Origin: Chaetorhynchus papuensis
Lineage: Eukaryota; Chordata; Aves; Passeriformes; Rhipiduridae
Direction of reading: 5' to 3'
NCBI GenBank assembly: GCA_013396525.1
Contig: VWYX01000250.1
Location: 310,001-374,000, forward strand
DNA: 64,000 bases
Both the position numbers and the translations under genes were made by a program. The notes beneath the pieces are model-generated. The model saw only the letters and a list, made by a program, of their open reading frames with translations, was not told where the DNA came from and made no database searches. Below, in pieces: positions 13,017 through 25,587 of this stretch (position 1 is its first letter; every line of letters starts with the position of its first letter).

Positions 13017-13794
13017 ATATGTGCATCTTGGCCATATGGATTCTGTGTATAATTAGAATTAATAAAATGCAGTTGCAGCAGCTGTTGCCGTGTGGCTGCT
13101 GTCCCAATGTGAAGCTTTTCTTTCTCTTTGCATTAAATAGGGATAGCCCTTTATTGTTGGTTTGTGATGAGAACTAGAGACAAATTATTAAGAGATTCAT
13201 ATAGATAATTTGGTTTTATTTTGAATAATGCAGTTTCCTTTTTCAGGCTGACAGAATATAAAAGAACAATGAGATAGATGATTTTCTTTTGGTGTTAAAG
13301 AAAGAAAGACTGGATTTATATCTTGCTAATGTAGTTTGTACATCTACTAATAAAATGGAAGAAAATAATCTGGAGCAAGCTGTTCCATCACTAATCCCAG
13401 TGTTTATTTTTGTCTCTAAAATAGCAGAGCTGTTCTCCCTCTCTAATGTTTTGGCCTGCAGAGTCATTTTAGGCTAGACTGTGATGTGGCTTTTGTTCAG
13501 TGAATATAACTTTTTATGAAACTGCATGGTAATTTTGAAATCACAGAAACATTTTAGCCTTGAAGAGTGTTATACCCTATGTTTCTCAAAGCTGTTATAA
13601 ATGAGCCAAGTTTATTGCCTGGTGCCACCACTGTGGATCTTCTGGGATCTCAGTACTCTTTTAACTTAACCCTGTGCTTCCAGTGCGTTGTGAGAGTCAG
13701 TGAAAAATACTGATTGGAGTGATTTAACTGCAGTTGGGATTGAGCAGTGAACAGTAAGATGAATGAAAGTAGACTGGTTAATCTTAGATACACA

Positions 13795-13880
13795 TACCTG
13801 AATATATTTGTGAATATATGTGTCTATATATATAATATGTATAAATTCGTATGTGTGTGTGTATATATATATATATATAG
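13795..13880. repeat. AT-rich microsatellite with (TG)n and (TA)n blocks
   Basis: Degenerate TA/TG sequence leads into 'gtgtgtgtgtgt' and then about nine TA units ending at 13879. The compound structure is typical of a decayed and re-expanded dinucleotide repeat and is likely length-polymorphic. Confidence 0.9.
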
Positions 13881-14350
13881 TGGCAGGTAACTGTGGATAT
13901 CGTATTTACCTCAAACTTCTGCTGTAGTTTGCTTAGGTATTATTCTGTACTTGGGAGCTCTATTTAGTATTAAAGTGTGTCTTGACAAGAAACGCTGCAG
14001 ACTTTGTTGTTCATTCCCATTGCGCGTTGATTCTGTCCTGAGGTCCATTTTCTGTGGTTGTGTTCTGTCACCCTGATCTGCCTCTGAGATAATTACGTGC
14101 TCTTTGCAAAGAAGACTGAATTTATGTCTTCAACTTGTTGTCTCCTGCCTCTGTTTTGTCATCATAGTTGTGTGGCTTTGAATACCTGCTGAGGTAGCTC
14201 ATTAAGGTACCGTTGCATAAAATCCCAGGCCTTGGAAATAGAAAATAGTTTTTATAATAATCATTGTTATGTTACATTATGTTATTTTATGCAGAAAGGA
14301 TGTAATATTTCCAAACAAGGTGAAAAGAAAAGAATTAGGTAAGTGATCAG

Positions 14351-14445
14351 AGGGCAGTGCTATAACTAAGCCAGTTTTGGTGAACTGAGTTCAATTCCTG
14401 TACATACACACAGTGTGATGATTCTTATTTACTTGACCTCAAACC
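14351..14445 (+). repeat. Possible MIR-like SINE relic
   Basis: 'gggcagtgctataactaag', then 'gagttcaattcctg', then 'tttacttgacctca' follow in the order of the tRNA-derived head and core of a MIR element. They are heavily diverged. Similarity is patchy and judged by eye, so this may be coincidence. Confidence 0.3.
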
Positions 14446-15454
14446 TGTTTTCTTCAAAAATCCTGCTTTGTTCAGTGTACAGAAGGGGCAGGACTCACCT
14501 CATGGGCAAGTATTTAATCCATTGCTTTCCCATCATTATTTACTCTGTGAGAGGTGCTACAGAGGTGATATTGAAGCCCTGAGAAACAGAAGTAAAAATA
14601 TCTTCTTATTTTTGAGACCTGATTCGAGACACTTCTGACCTGATAACATCACGACATGCACCACTTCTCATGTCTGACCACAGCTCCAGCTGCAACAGGG
14701 AGTGTCACCATTCCAGCAAGACTGTCTCAATGTCTCATTTTGGGTACTTAAAACATGAGGATCATCTGATCATTTTTGAAAAATACTGTGTATGTGACTT
14801 TCTGACCACAGTGAGACTATCAGTAGGAGTCAGGGGTAGGATCTAATTCCCAGGGTGGCATTTAATGCTCTTAAGCTAAAGAACCCTCAAGAAATCTTAT
14901 TGCTCTCAGCTTCTCAGATAAATGGTGCAAAGGTTGCACAGGCAGCTTTCCCAGAGCAGGCCCACTCTGTATACTGAATCAAGTGTCAGAGCAGAGGGAA
15001 GAGTGGTGTGTGGCCATACACCCAAAGTGTGACACTTTCTAACTTTGGGAGCACCTTGGCAACCTTATCAGTGTTTTGGAATTAATGCTTCATAGTGACT
15101 TCCTAGACTCTAAAGATATTAAAGAGAGCTTCTCTTCATAGTTTCCATTGTGTGATGGTATTAATAACACACTTGTTTTAAACCAAGGTCAAAACTATTG
15201 GACACTTCCACATCAGCCTTTGCTGCCTGAGCTTTTAGAGATGCTGATGCTACCAAAAACGCTACTTCCTTTCTCTTAGATCTGATTTTTGTCCCAGTAG
15301 TTATATGGTTCAGATAAAGTAGATGATTAGTCAATAAATATTAGTCAAAATACATATTTTGAAGGCATATTTCTTGAAGGTACTGGGGTTTAGATTGCCA
15401 TCATTTTCCATGTGCTATTGATAACGGAAATGTCAGAGCAGATGGTGTCAGAGC

Positions 15455-15550
15455 AGCTTTGCTTGGAGGACTCACTTCCAGACCCTGGCTCTGCCACTGC
15501 TTTGCTGAATGCTTTGGGCCAGTTCTCTGCCTCCACTGCAGGTGTGGCTC
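15455..15550 (+). repeat. MIR (CORE-SINE) relic
   Basis: 'ttccagaccctggctctgcc' followed by 'actgctttgctgaatgcttt' and 'gggccagttctctgcctc' follows the MIR order: box-B region, 'ggctctgccact', then 'gaccttgggcaagtcactgcctc'. This is an old amniote SINE, sense to DLG2, and ends just upstream of a TTTA microsatellite. Confidence 0.55.
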
Positions 15551-15591
15551 AAGACTGCCCTTGTTGGCTTCTCCCACCAAAAATTCTGGTG

Positions 15592-15750
15592 TTATATATA
15601 TATGTGTGTATTTATTTATTCATTTATTTATTTATATTTACTTGCAAATTGCATGTATTCATGATTTAATACATATACACACGTGTATGTAGACATACAT
15701 GGTATAATAGTGTATTTTTACATATATACATATTCATATATGTGAATATG
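15592..15750. repeat. AT-rich microsatellite with (TTTA)n
   Basis: A short (TA)n leads into TTTA/TTTC repeats at about 15609-15645. About 90 bp of degenerate TA/CATA sequence follows, up to 'catatatgtgaatatgg'. This is low-complexity DNA, likely variable in length. Confidence 0.85.
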
Positions 15751-17039
15751 GAAATTTGTTAGGAGATTCACTGCCTTTCCAAAATCCAAGTACCTGTAGG
15801 AGAAATAGCTGTGGGGGAGTATCTTCCCAAACAGACAGTAATTAGATAGCAGTAGAAACCCAACCTAATTACAGTGAGACAGAGGGATAGAGACAGAGTT
15901 GAAATGTTTAGTGGCTATTTTTCTCCCAAATCTTGCATTTTCTTGAGGTTTTTTTGATCTCCAATGTTGAACTGAATTGTAACTTCATTCTTTTTCTACT
16001 TTAACCTCTCAAACCAAAAGGCTGTTCTGTTCTTATTCTAGTTGTCATTTTATACCCAGCCTGCCTTTTGAGGATTTACCAGTAAGTTTTGGTGTGGTAG
16101 ACTTCATTTCTCATGTTTGTTTAGTTGTGTTTAACATGTAGCAATTAATTTATTGTTTAAGTTTTGTAAATGCATTGTAGAAGACTATAAATATACTTTG
16201 AAAAAAGTAACTTTGAACTCTATTAGAAGTTGAAGTAGCCAAACCCGTCCTCTAAATAAAGCTTAGAGTGACATCTTGTGGTTACACTGATTTCAAATGC
16301 ATATATCTGTTGGCATTATTTTATTTTGTCCACAGCAAGCACGATGTTTTCTGCTTCAAAATGTTCTGGATTGCTCAGCAGAAGTCTGTAATGATTTCCA
16401 CTAGGGCTTTTGTGAGATCAGAGAAAGCATTGCTGTGTGTCAGGGCCCTATAGGTATAGTTTATCTTCTACTGAATGAAGTTTATCCCCTGTACCTGTGA
16501 GTTTCCAGTGGTTTGAACTCCAGTTCAAGATGTTTTAAAGCTCTTCCAGCCGTTTGGAATTTCTCAAGAAGTTTAAGTTAGCCATGATGCTAAAGCAAGT
16601 GGGAGCACAACGTCTCTCACAAACATCTGTTTGTGCCAATTCATTAACTGTCCAGAGATTTGCCTAGGTTTAGGTAAAGATAAATATGTCCAGCAAGCTG
16701 GCATGGAGGATTTGTCAATGTAGGAATGGGCAAGCTCATTTCAGATCCATACTGCAATAGTGTATATGCGTGCTTCCTGTGGGTCAGCCTCCAAGGTGCT
16801 GGGTGGTGTAAATGCACCACCACAAACCATATCCAAATGCCTAGAAGGTGCTCAGACTACAGTTCTGTGCAGTATATCTAAATGAAATACAAACTTTTTC
16901 AATGCCAGGTGGAGATGTAGAATAACTCTGCTCAGAAGCTTAAATGACCTGGGGAAACATGTGAGGTTTGCTTCCACTTTTGGGAAGCCCTCTGCAGACA
17001 TGCAGGAATAGAGGCCCTGCAGAGGGTTTTGGTTGGGGC

Positions 17040-17780
17040 CAGCAATGTGTTGCCTGGTTCAGTCTCTCAAATTAGCCATATAAAGGTCTTTTCCCGTTCC
17101 TCAACATTAAAGAGGAGAAAGATGCTGGTAATTGCTAGGTCAAGTTTTAACTATATAAAATGTTAATTAATGTTACCATGGAGCCCATCTGGCAGGTTGA
17201 ATACCTGATTATAAAATTAACTGTTCAGTAAAAGACGCTTGACCTTTCTGAGAAATAAATTCTTTTTAGGAGGACAGATTCATTAATGCATCTCAAATGG
17301 AGAGTCCCTCTAGCACTGCTCCATGGTGCATCACTCGTAACATGTGGCCCCAAGTCTCCTGTCAAACCTTTTGACATGAGAGGCTGGATTCAGGAAAGGA
17401 TTCTGTGTTTGTGAAACTCAGGTTTTTGTTGGAGGTATTTTGGTCATGTGAGGATGCCAGTGCTGAACAAATGATTGATGTGATGTGCTGGCAAGGTTGA
17501 GGATTTTTAGCTTTGTGATGAAGCACACAAGGAGCATAAAATCCAAGAAGCCCAGCTCAACGGTCCTAAAAGAGCCATCTGGTGACCTCATTTATTAATT
17601 TGATGTAAAAACAAAGACACAATGTTTTCAATTAAGATGAATGTTTGGCTGCCCTGCCAGAATTGGTTTTGGTGGATAAGTAAGTACAAGTTAAGCTGTT
17701 AATATAATCCTAATACTGGAACTGGAAGCGCTGATGTAGATTTGGTGTAAAACAGAGCAAGTCATTTGGAGAGCCTCTCA
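17040..17780. other. Candidate conserved non-coding DNA
   Basis: About 740 bp with no recognisable repeat. It contains several homeodomain-like AT cores ('gttaattaatgttacc', 'tcattaatgcatctcaaatg', 'tttattaatttgatg') among mixed-composition text. Such composition is common in vertebrate conserved elements inside large neuronal genes. Conservation itself cannot be seen here, so this is inference. Confidence 0.3.
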
Positions 17781-18559
17781 GAATGGGCTAGCTGGTTACG
17801 TTTCACAACTATAGTTTAGGAAAAGCCTGTAAAAATTATGTTGGAAGTACACAAAAGTATGTTTAAATGACTTATTTACAGGGATAATTCTGGAGATTTC
17901 CTCAGCAAAGTGTCTCCACCCGTTCCAACAGAGACTATTTAAATAGTAAAGAAATGTGTAGATAGTTAGGTACCAAACCAATGCTGATCTTTTTTAAATG
18001 CCTTCTCTTTTTGTTGCAGAAAAAAAATGACTGGTGATGATGTTTCACAGCAAAAGAAAGCTGTCTGCTATTTCTGTTTCATTTCTGTTGGGCAGCCAGT
18101 AGTATCCTTGTTGCTGGTTTTGAATGGCTGCTTGGCAGATTTTTTCCTGTTATGAATCAGAATCTTCTCTAATAGTTTTCGTCTGCCCAAGAAAGAACTT
18201 GACTCTTCATGCTGAGACAGCTGGATATTAAGTAGATTTTGCAATGGGAGACTGTAAAGAGGTTTCCCCATAATGCAGGACATGAGGCTGAGATGACCTT
18301 GTGCAAACCAGTTTTTTTCCAAATTGTGACTTCCATGTGGTGAATTCCCTGCACTGGCAGGAGATAACCCATCGATGCAGCCACTAAGAGAGAAACAGAA
18401 ACCCTGTGCCAGCTGATGGCCATTGCTGCAGAGTGTGGTACTCTGTACTGGGTGGGATGTGTTGAAAATAAGGGCTCATCAGTAAAACAGTGTTTGGGTG
18501 GTGGAATAGCTCTTTGAAGGTTTAGTTATTGAATCCTCTGAACTCCAAACAACTACTCA

Positions 18560-19520
18560 TATCCTCTTTCAACAACATAAAGCCAAAATCTTACTGTGCT
18601 CTGATCATTTAAGCCCCCTCTCTCATTTTGTCAGAATAAAAATAAGATTCTAGCAATTCGGGCCCTGATTTTGTGCCAGAGTTCTCCTTGCTACTGTTCA
18701 GAGCTGACAGGCTGCCTGCAAAGTCCTCCAGTATTATTAAAAACCACAGCAAATTTAGATTTAAAGTGGAGGTGGCTGAAGAACAAAATTACCTGCGGAG
18801 TTTGGGGGCCGTTACTTAATAATTGCTATCTGCCCATGTAAATCCCTCTGGGGTGACTTTTGGATGAAGTATTCCTTACTTCTTCTCTAAACCTCTTGTT
18901 TAATATTCATGTGTGTTGTTCAACAGCTGCTGCATCCTGTCCAAGAGCAAAAAGGGATGCATTTCAGCAGCAAACCAAGTAGTACTTAAATATATTGCTG
19001 GCGTATTTCAGAGCAGCAGTATGGGAGTTAATTAATATTTATCAAATGCACTAAAGTCCTTGAATGAGAAGCACTATGGTTGTGCAAAGCATAATTTGTT
19101 TATTTCAAGCTCTTACCCGGCCATTTTGACCATTTGCTAAATGCACTTGAGAGCAAGCACACAAAATTTGCTATAATGCTGACTTGATTTCTCTTCTCTT
19201 CTTTAAATGGGAACAGAATCAGGACACGCTTTCCAACACTATAATAATTGCAGAAATGTAGGTGCTCTACTTAACCTGGGAAAAAAGCTCTTCACTTAAT
19301 TAGCTGCCTGGCATTTTCCAATAGATGGTAATATAAAAAGGTTGTATTAAAACAATACAATATAGAAAGACCTTGTTAGTTTTTATTACATTTTCTGCTT
19401 GGTAATTTATTACAATTAGAAAGCCTAATTATTTTGCTTATCCTGTAATTATAGCAAGGTATTTATGAGCAGGAGTTCCAGCTGCTTTTCTGTATAGGGT
19501 GTCATTAGATGTGAAATTAG
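18560..19520. other. Candidate conserved non-coding DNA (possible enhancer)
   Basis: Nearly 1 kb free of recognisable repeats and rich in transcription-factor-like words. These include 'gagttaattaatatttatc', 'cacttaattagctgcctgg', 'aaagcctaattattttgc', E-boxes CAGCTG near 18.93 and 19.48 kb, and 'ccaatagatgg'. The balanced composition and clustered TAAT cores resemble neural enhancers. No coding frame or splice structure is convincing. This is inference from motif density. Confidence 0.35.
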
Positions 19521-20759
19521 AAAGCTTTTTAGACTGTTGATTTTTGCTCATTACACGGGGTGCATAAAGCACTCTGAAATACATGGATTATGTGAGGTCA
19601 ACATTATGTTTTGTGAGTTGCTACCTGAGTTTTCTTGAGCAAGGACAGTGAATCTCATAGATTTAGATGGTCTTCAGAGGAAGGCCTCTTTATTTTGAAG
19701 ACCACATATTTAAAATCCTCCTCTGGAATAGGGAGGTAACCAATATTCCCCATTCCATCAAAAAGCAGTTTTAGGTGTCTGTGTGTACCGTGCTCCCAGC
19801 CTGCATCTGGCTACAGTTCAGTGTCTCCATTTGACACCTAGGAGTGTCTGGGGACAATGTCCGGGTCTGAATAACACAAAAGCCTCCTGAGGAGTCCTGT
19901 CCTTGTGTGTGGTGCCCAGCTGACCATGGCTCTGCTGGGACTTATTACATACTGCAAAACCCAGCTGATCTGAACAAAAGCTGTAGTGACTGACCCAAGA
20001 CCTCACAGGACACTTGTGACTGAACACCGAGCTTAGCTAAGAATCCAAAGCTTACGTCATATCATGAGATCATCCTGATTTAGGCTGTCAGGCTCAAGTT
20101 ATAATGGAAAGCATTGTCTGATTTCATTCTCTTGGAGAGAATTTAGGCCAGTCAAGGGCCTATTCTTATTCAGTTTTGTTATCTTTGCTGTGGAAGATGG
20201 GATATCTACCTAGAGCAGAAGTGGGCCACAAAATGGCAGGCTGTAATTAGAAATCAGAACATTTGCAAATAGGAGCAGACATTGAGCTATTACTGGTGTT
20301 AAAACTATTAATACTTACATGTCTCTGTATTTTTGTATTTTGCCTTGTTCATGATAAATTCTTACTTTTACAAATCTGTTAATTACTGGAAATTATTTGT
20401 CTTACAGTTTGGGCAAGTGAGTGTCTGTCAGTGGGTGGAACTGCCATCTATGCGACTTTTCACTGCCAGTCTTGTTTTGGGAGGTACTTGCTCATAACAT
20501 GAAATCTTAGTGATTATCACGGAATAAACCAGCTTCATGAACTCTGATGCAATAATGTTCAATAGTTTAATGAGACTATAAAATCAAACCTCCATATTTT
20601 ATTGATATTTTACTAAACTTGTCATTACTCTGACCCTCTGTGAGTAAGAGTACACTGATTTTGTTAGTTTCCAGTCTTTAGTGTCTCTTTGTAGAGGAAC
20701 TTTTATATAAGGGCATGGACAAGAGGGAGTGGCTTTACACTGAAAGAGGGCATGTTGAA

Positions 20760-21258
20760 CCACAGAATACACTGATTTGAAATGGACCCATCAGGATCAT
20801 TGAGTCCACTTCCTGGCCTTGCACAGGACCATCCCCAAGAGTCACAGCCTGAACCTGAGAGCACTGTCCAAATGCTGCTGGAACTCTGTCAGGTTGGTGC
20901 TGTGACCCCTTTCCTGGGGAGCCTGTTCCAGTGCCCAGCCATCCTCTGGGTGAAGAAGCTTTTCCTAATATCCAGCCTAAACCTCCTCGACTCAAAATCA
21001 GGAGCTTCCCTCAGGTCCTGTCACTGGTCACCAAAGAGAAGAGATCAGTGCCTGCCCCTCCCCTTCCCCCCATGATGAAGTTGTAACTGCAATGAGGTCT
21101 CCCCTCAGTCTCCTCTTCTTCAAGCTGAGCAGACCAAGTGACCTGAGCCACTCCTCATACAGCTTCCCCTCAAGGCCCTTCACCATCATCATTTGCCCTC
21201 CTTTGGATGCTCTCTAGTAGTTTAGTATCTTTCTTATATTGTGGTGACCACAATATTC
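20760..21258 (-). mobile_element. CR1 LINE fragment, about 500 bp
   Basis: The + strand reads 'ccacagaatacactg', 'aaatggacccatcaggatc', 'ttgagtccacttcctggcc', 'ctggggagcctgttccagtg', 'tgaagaagcttttcctaata', then 'ctcccctcagtctcctcttc', 'caagctgagcagaccaagtg' and 'ctttggatgctctctagtag'. This is the ordered reverse complement of a CR1 3' UTR and the end of its reverse-transcriptase region. The element is 5'-truncated and lies antisense to DLG2. Confidence 0.9.
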
Positions 21259-21269
21259 ACAGTTAGATT

Positions 21270-21496
21270 ATGTATAAGAAAGAAATTCTTTGCTGTGAGG
21301 GTGGTGAGGCTCTGGCACAGGCTGCCCAGAGAAGTTGTGGATGTCCCATCCCTGGGAGTATTCCAGGTCAGGCTGAATGGGGCTTTGACCGTCTTGGTCT
21401 AAGGAAAGGTGTCTCTGCCCATGGCAGCAGGGTTGGATTAGATGATCTTTAAGGTCCCTTCCAATGCAAACCATTCTAGGATTCTGTGATTCTGTG
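21270..21496 (+). mobile_element. CR1 LINE 3'-end fragment
   Basis: 'gaaattctttgctgtgaggg', 'tctggcacaggctgcccag', 'tcccatccctgggagtattc', 'cccatggcagcagggttgga', then 'aaggtcccttccaatg' and 'attctgtgattctgtg' form a clear CR1 3' end. It lies about a dozen bases after the minus-strand CR1, so the two 5' ends face each other. Confidence 0.9.
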
Positions 21497-24400
21497 AGCT
21501 GAGCTAGGAGCAGAGAACAGCTTTGGTATCTGTAACCAACACTTATGCATTATCCACAGGCCCAAAGAAACTGAGAGTGAGATTCAATCCACATCCACAA
21601 ATGGGTTGGCTTTTAGAATTAGGATTATACTTCTAAATATAAGGGTATATCTCTTTAGGCAATGGGAAGAGATGGTGCCTTTGAAAGTAGGAGATCCTGT
21701 TTGAGCTGAGATAACCTGGTTAGATTGGCTGAATTGTGTACTAAGAATTCAGGCAAAGCAAAACAACAAAAAGAGCAAGCATACAAGAATATTGAAAACA
21801 ATTACTGCTTTAAAACATGCTTTTAAAAATCTGTTTCTGGACTGAGCTGGCTTTGTTTCTGAAATATCTTTGTTTTCCAGAACACAGAGTCCTGAAGGAG
21901 AAGGAACCTCTTTTTTTTTTTTTTTTTGGATGTTATATCTAGTTGTGCAGTGGATTTTTTTGCACCAGTTTCAATATCATTTACTTAAGAAGTCTGAGCT
22001 GGAGACATACGAAGCACCGAGCCAAGAAAATCTGTCCTGTGTGGTGCAAAGGTTGCATGTCAGAGAGGACAAGATTGCTCAAAAGCTTTGTTGGTGATTC
22101 TTGGTGATTAAGTGAGGTGTATAGGTGACAGCATAAGAATCCCAGCTGCTACTCCTCACAAATTAAAATATATACATCTTTCATTAACTGCTTGTCTGGG
22201 ACTGTAACAGTTGCTAGAGTAACCTGAAAACAGGACTGTAAATATTGGATAAGAACATCCAGTGCTTTAATGAGTAAAGTAACTGTCAGGGCTCTGGGGA
22301 AGGTAAGGGACAAGCACTCTTGCTTCAGCTTTGCAAAATGTATTGTTTATCATGTAGGGCTTTGTGGCTTGGGAATTACTACCAAGCCCCGTTTTCCCAC
22401 TGGAGTGCCTTTCTGTTATCTCTTATGTCATTCATGACCCTTGCTGTCAAGATAATTTCTTCCTTTTAAGATTTCGGTCGAAGGAGAAAATCTATCAAAC
22501 AAGGTAGTGAATTTATACCACAGATTGTGAATTAGGTATCTTCTTCACTTCACTACATTTTCAGCTTTGGCCTCTGCAGTTAAGGTGAAAGGGTGGGATT
22601 TGTGCCTTTTTGGGGGACTTGCCTCTTTTTTGCCGTATTTCTCCTCGGCCCCAGGGTGTCAACCGTCTCTTGAAGTACCAGAGTGCTGAGGGGTTTCCTT
22701 CAGCATTTGCCTACAGAAACTTGGTGTACCATTAGGATATGTGGTGAAGGTCCCTTTATTAAGGCCATGCTGTCTTTGTAACCTGGTTTTTTTTTGCAAG
22801 TTGGCTTTACTTTCACTAAAGAAAGGCCTAAGAAATGAACTCTAATGGCGCTTTTTCAAACACCAGATTTGTGTTTGTGCTTGTAGCTTTGTGCAGTTGG
22901 TGAGGAGATGGATCTCTGGAGAAACTGGGATTCGGTTGTGAGGCACAATACGGTAATAATGCTGTAATAATGTTATGCCAGGTGCATTTTGCATTTAAAT
23001 GAGGAGCTGGCATTAAATCAAGACAATCCTAAGGTACTGGAGGATGTCTGGGTAAAGAAAAGGGCCATCCATGAACTTTTGCTAAGCAGTGTGGGTGATA
23101 AGTAAAGGATTAGAGAGGAAGACAAAGGAAAGCTACGACATGTACACACAGTTCTCAATGGGATAAATGCATTTTCAAATTGGATTACAAATTTGAATAG
23201 ACTTGTAAATACCTTCTAATAAGAATTGTGCTATATGGTTACACCAGGTTTATGAGATAACCCATGCTGGCAAAGTGCTCTCATCCAGCACCACATTTAA
23301 GGATAAATACAAGAACTACAAGATTTCTCAGTCCAAATTCATATTCTGCAAGATTTGCACTCAAAAAAATCAAATGTGAAAGTTTCTGGGAGAACCTTCC
23401 TTGAAACAGGACTTGTTTTGCTGTGTAAGGGAAATACATGCTAAGCTCTGCCAAAGGTTTGGATAGATGGATGTTCATGCTTAGAAATCTCTTTACAAAA
23501 CTCAAATGCATTTTTTTAGGATTGTGATTCATTCAAATTGTCAACTTCCTCTAGTGTCTTTAGTGCCAGTCCTCATCATGTGTTTGAAAAAAACAGTAGT
23601 ACAAGAATAGTCATGATGAAAAGGAAAATGTTATAGTTTGACATAGTTGCTCTGCCAGACAAATTTTTTCTGCAGAAGAGCCTCAGATAATATTACAATT
23701 CCTTTTCATTGCTTTCCCTGGAAATTGCTGGACATGAGCAGTGGGTCTGAGATATGCGACTACCGTATCTCTCATTATTTATTGCTATATACTAAAACTG
23801 TGCCACAAACTGCAATGCTTTTCCCAAACCAAAAGATATTTGACAAGTGTTTGGCAAAGAAGAAGGTTTTGAGGAGTCCTTCACTGAACAATACATTTAC
23901 AATAATTCCCAGCTCACACTTTTTTGCTTGGAAGTACAATTTCCATAGTGCAGTGAAAAGACCTCAAGAATTTGCTGTGTACAGGTTATATCATTAAGGG
24001 CTCTCAATGGCACCAGCAGTGAATTCCAAACCTCTTGGGTGCAACCTCACAGCTGAGGGTGACAGAGATTCTCTACTCATTCTGGACTGGATAATGCTTT
24101 CATAAAGCAGCATCCAGTAAAGTGTGCAGTTCTCGTGTGGAAGCAATATACACAAGTGCTGGGACTGCACAGGTGGCTCACAAATGCAGTCAGCAAATTC
24201 TTAGTAGTTCGCTTCAAGTATGGTTACATGACAAAGTTACTTCAAAGCAGGAGTATGGATTTCCAGCGAGTTAATGAACTGCCCATGTGCACACTCACTG
24301 TCCAACAAACCACTCTCTAAGAATGTACTGACAGCTGAAATCTAGTTGGAAATGTGTTTATTAGTGAACTAACCTGGGAACACACATATTTCCACATGGG

Positions 24401-24971
24401 GGACTCAATCATCTACACATAAAATAGCTTGAATGGTTTCTGACAAGGTTTTGCCCTACTTGACCAGCATTCTTCCCAACCATTCAAAGCCCAGGGATCG
24501 CCCCCATAAATCAGTGTACATGGCTGCTCTGTTCTGGTGGCTAAGAGAATTTTAAAGTATGAATCCAAGCTCAGCACAAGAAGGTGATTCCAAGTGTGTG
24601 TAGTTGACACAGCATAGCTTGTGTACTGTGGGTATTGGATGACATCTCACAATCACTGTCAGAATATGCCTTCAGACTCTTCTTTGGATGTTGCAGAGGT
24701 TGTTGCAGAGGTTGTCCCCATTGATTTTATGGGAGAGTATCATCTTTTGTCTAGCCTAAATACTATGCCTGATAGCTGTCACTCAACACCTTGTTCTTGT
24801 GGCTAAATTTGACTTTATTGCATCCAGGCAGATCCACTGGCCTGTATAGCCTCTGTGAAGAACCCTGGTTAGCTGCTAGTTAATGCATAAAAAATAAGAC
24901 TCATGAAAACTGAAATCTTTGGAAAGTTTTTAATCATCTTTTTAAAGGAATGATAGTTCACATTCTAGAGT
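21497..24971 (+). other. DLG2: DLG2 intron, no recognised gene
   Basis: Unique-looking AT-rich DNA. It has a T17 tract at 21911-21927 and a perfect 12-bp tandem duplication near 24.69 kb. The block around 24.0-24.8 kb is more GC-balanced and could be an old repeat that I cannot name. No exon or RNA gene is supported. Confidence 0.55.
24691..24714. repeat. Perfect 12-bp tandem duplication
   Basis: 'ttgcagaggttg' occurs twice head to tail with no mismatch. It is probably a replication-slippage event and has no evident function. Confidence 0.9.
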
Positions 24972-25587
24972 GAAGCCTTGACATAGCCCAGAAAGCCAAC
25001 TGTGTCCTGGGCTGCATCAAAAGAGTGACCAACAGGGCCAGAGAGGTGTTTCTCCTGCTTTATTCTGTTCTGATGAGACCCCACCTGCAGTGCTGCATCC
25101 ATCTCCGGGGTCCCAGCAGAGGAAAGATATGAACCTGTTACAGCAGGTCCAGAGGAGAGTCATGAAAATGATCACAAGGATGGAACACCTCATCAATTAA
25201 GGAAGACTGAGGGAGTTGGAGCTGTTTGGCCTGGAGAAGGCTCCAGGAAAACCTTATTGTGACTTTCTAATACTTGAAGGTGGGTTATAAGAGATGGGGA
25301 CAGACTTTTTAGTAAGACCTGTGGTAATAGGCCAAGGAGGAATGGTTTTAAGGTAAAAGAGGGTAGATTTAGACTAGATAAAAGGAACTTTTTTTTTTTC
25401 AATGAGGCACTGGCACAGTTTGCCCAGAGAGGTGGCAGCTGCCCCATCTCTGAAAACATTCAAGGTCAGGTTAGATTGGATTCTGAGCAAACTAATCTAG
25501 TAGAAGATGTCCCTGATCATTGTAGGGAGGTTGGCCTAGATGGCCTCTCAAAATCCTTTCCAACCCAAGTGATTCTGTGATTCTGTC
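24972..25587 (+). mobile_element. CR1 LINE 3' fragment, about 615 bp
   Basis: It begins near 'gaaagccaactgtgtcctgg', 'gctgcatcaaaagagtgacc', 'cagggccagagaggtgtttc' and 'gagaccccacctgcagtgc'. It then reads 'gagggagttggagctgtttg' and 'gttggcctagatggcctctc', and ends 'gattctgtgattctgt'. This is the final reverse-transcriptase portion plus the 3' UTR of CR1, interrupted by a T-rich insertion at about 25389-25399. No intact ORF remains. Confidence 0.9.

Larger units (their letters stand above)
12271..20759 (+). other. DLG2: DLG2 intron, mostly unique sequence
   Basis: Apart from the microsatellites, homopolymer and MIR-like pieces listed separately, no repeat family was recognised. Two stretches (about 17.04-17.78 and 18.56-19.52 kb) look like ancient conserved non-coding DNA. 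Several short frames flanked by splice-like motifs occur (for example 14295-14338) but have no supporting protein similarity. Confidence 0.55.

Noticed and set aside
17665..17688. Short segment between 'ctgccctgccag' and 'gtaagtac' as an exon
   Set aside because: Only about 24 nt with a Trp-rich translation. It lies in a stretch better explained as non-coding.
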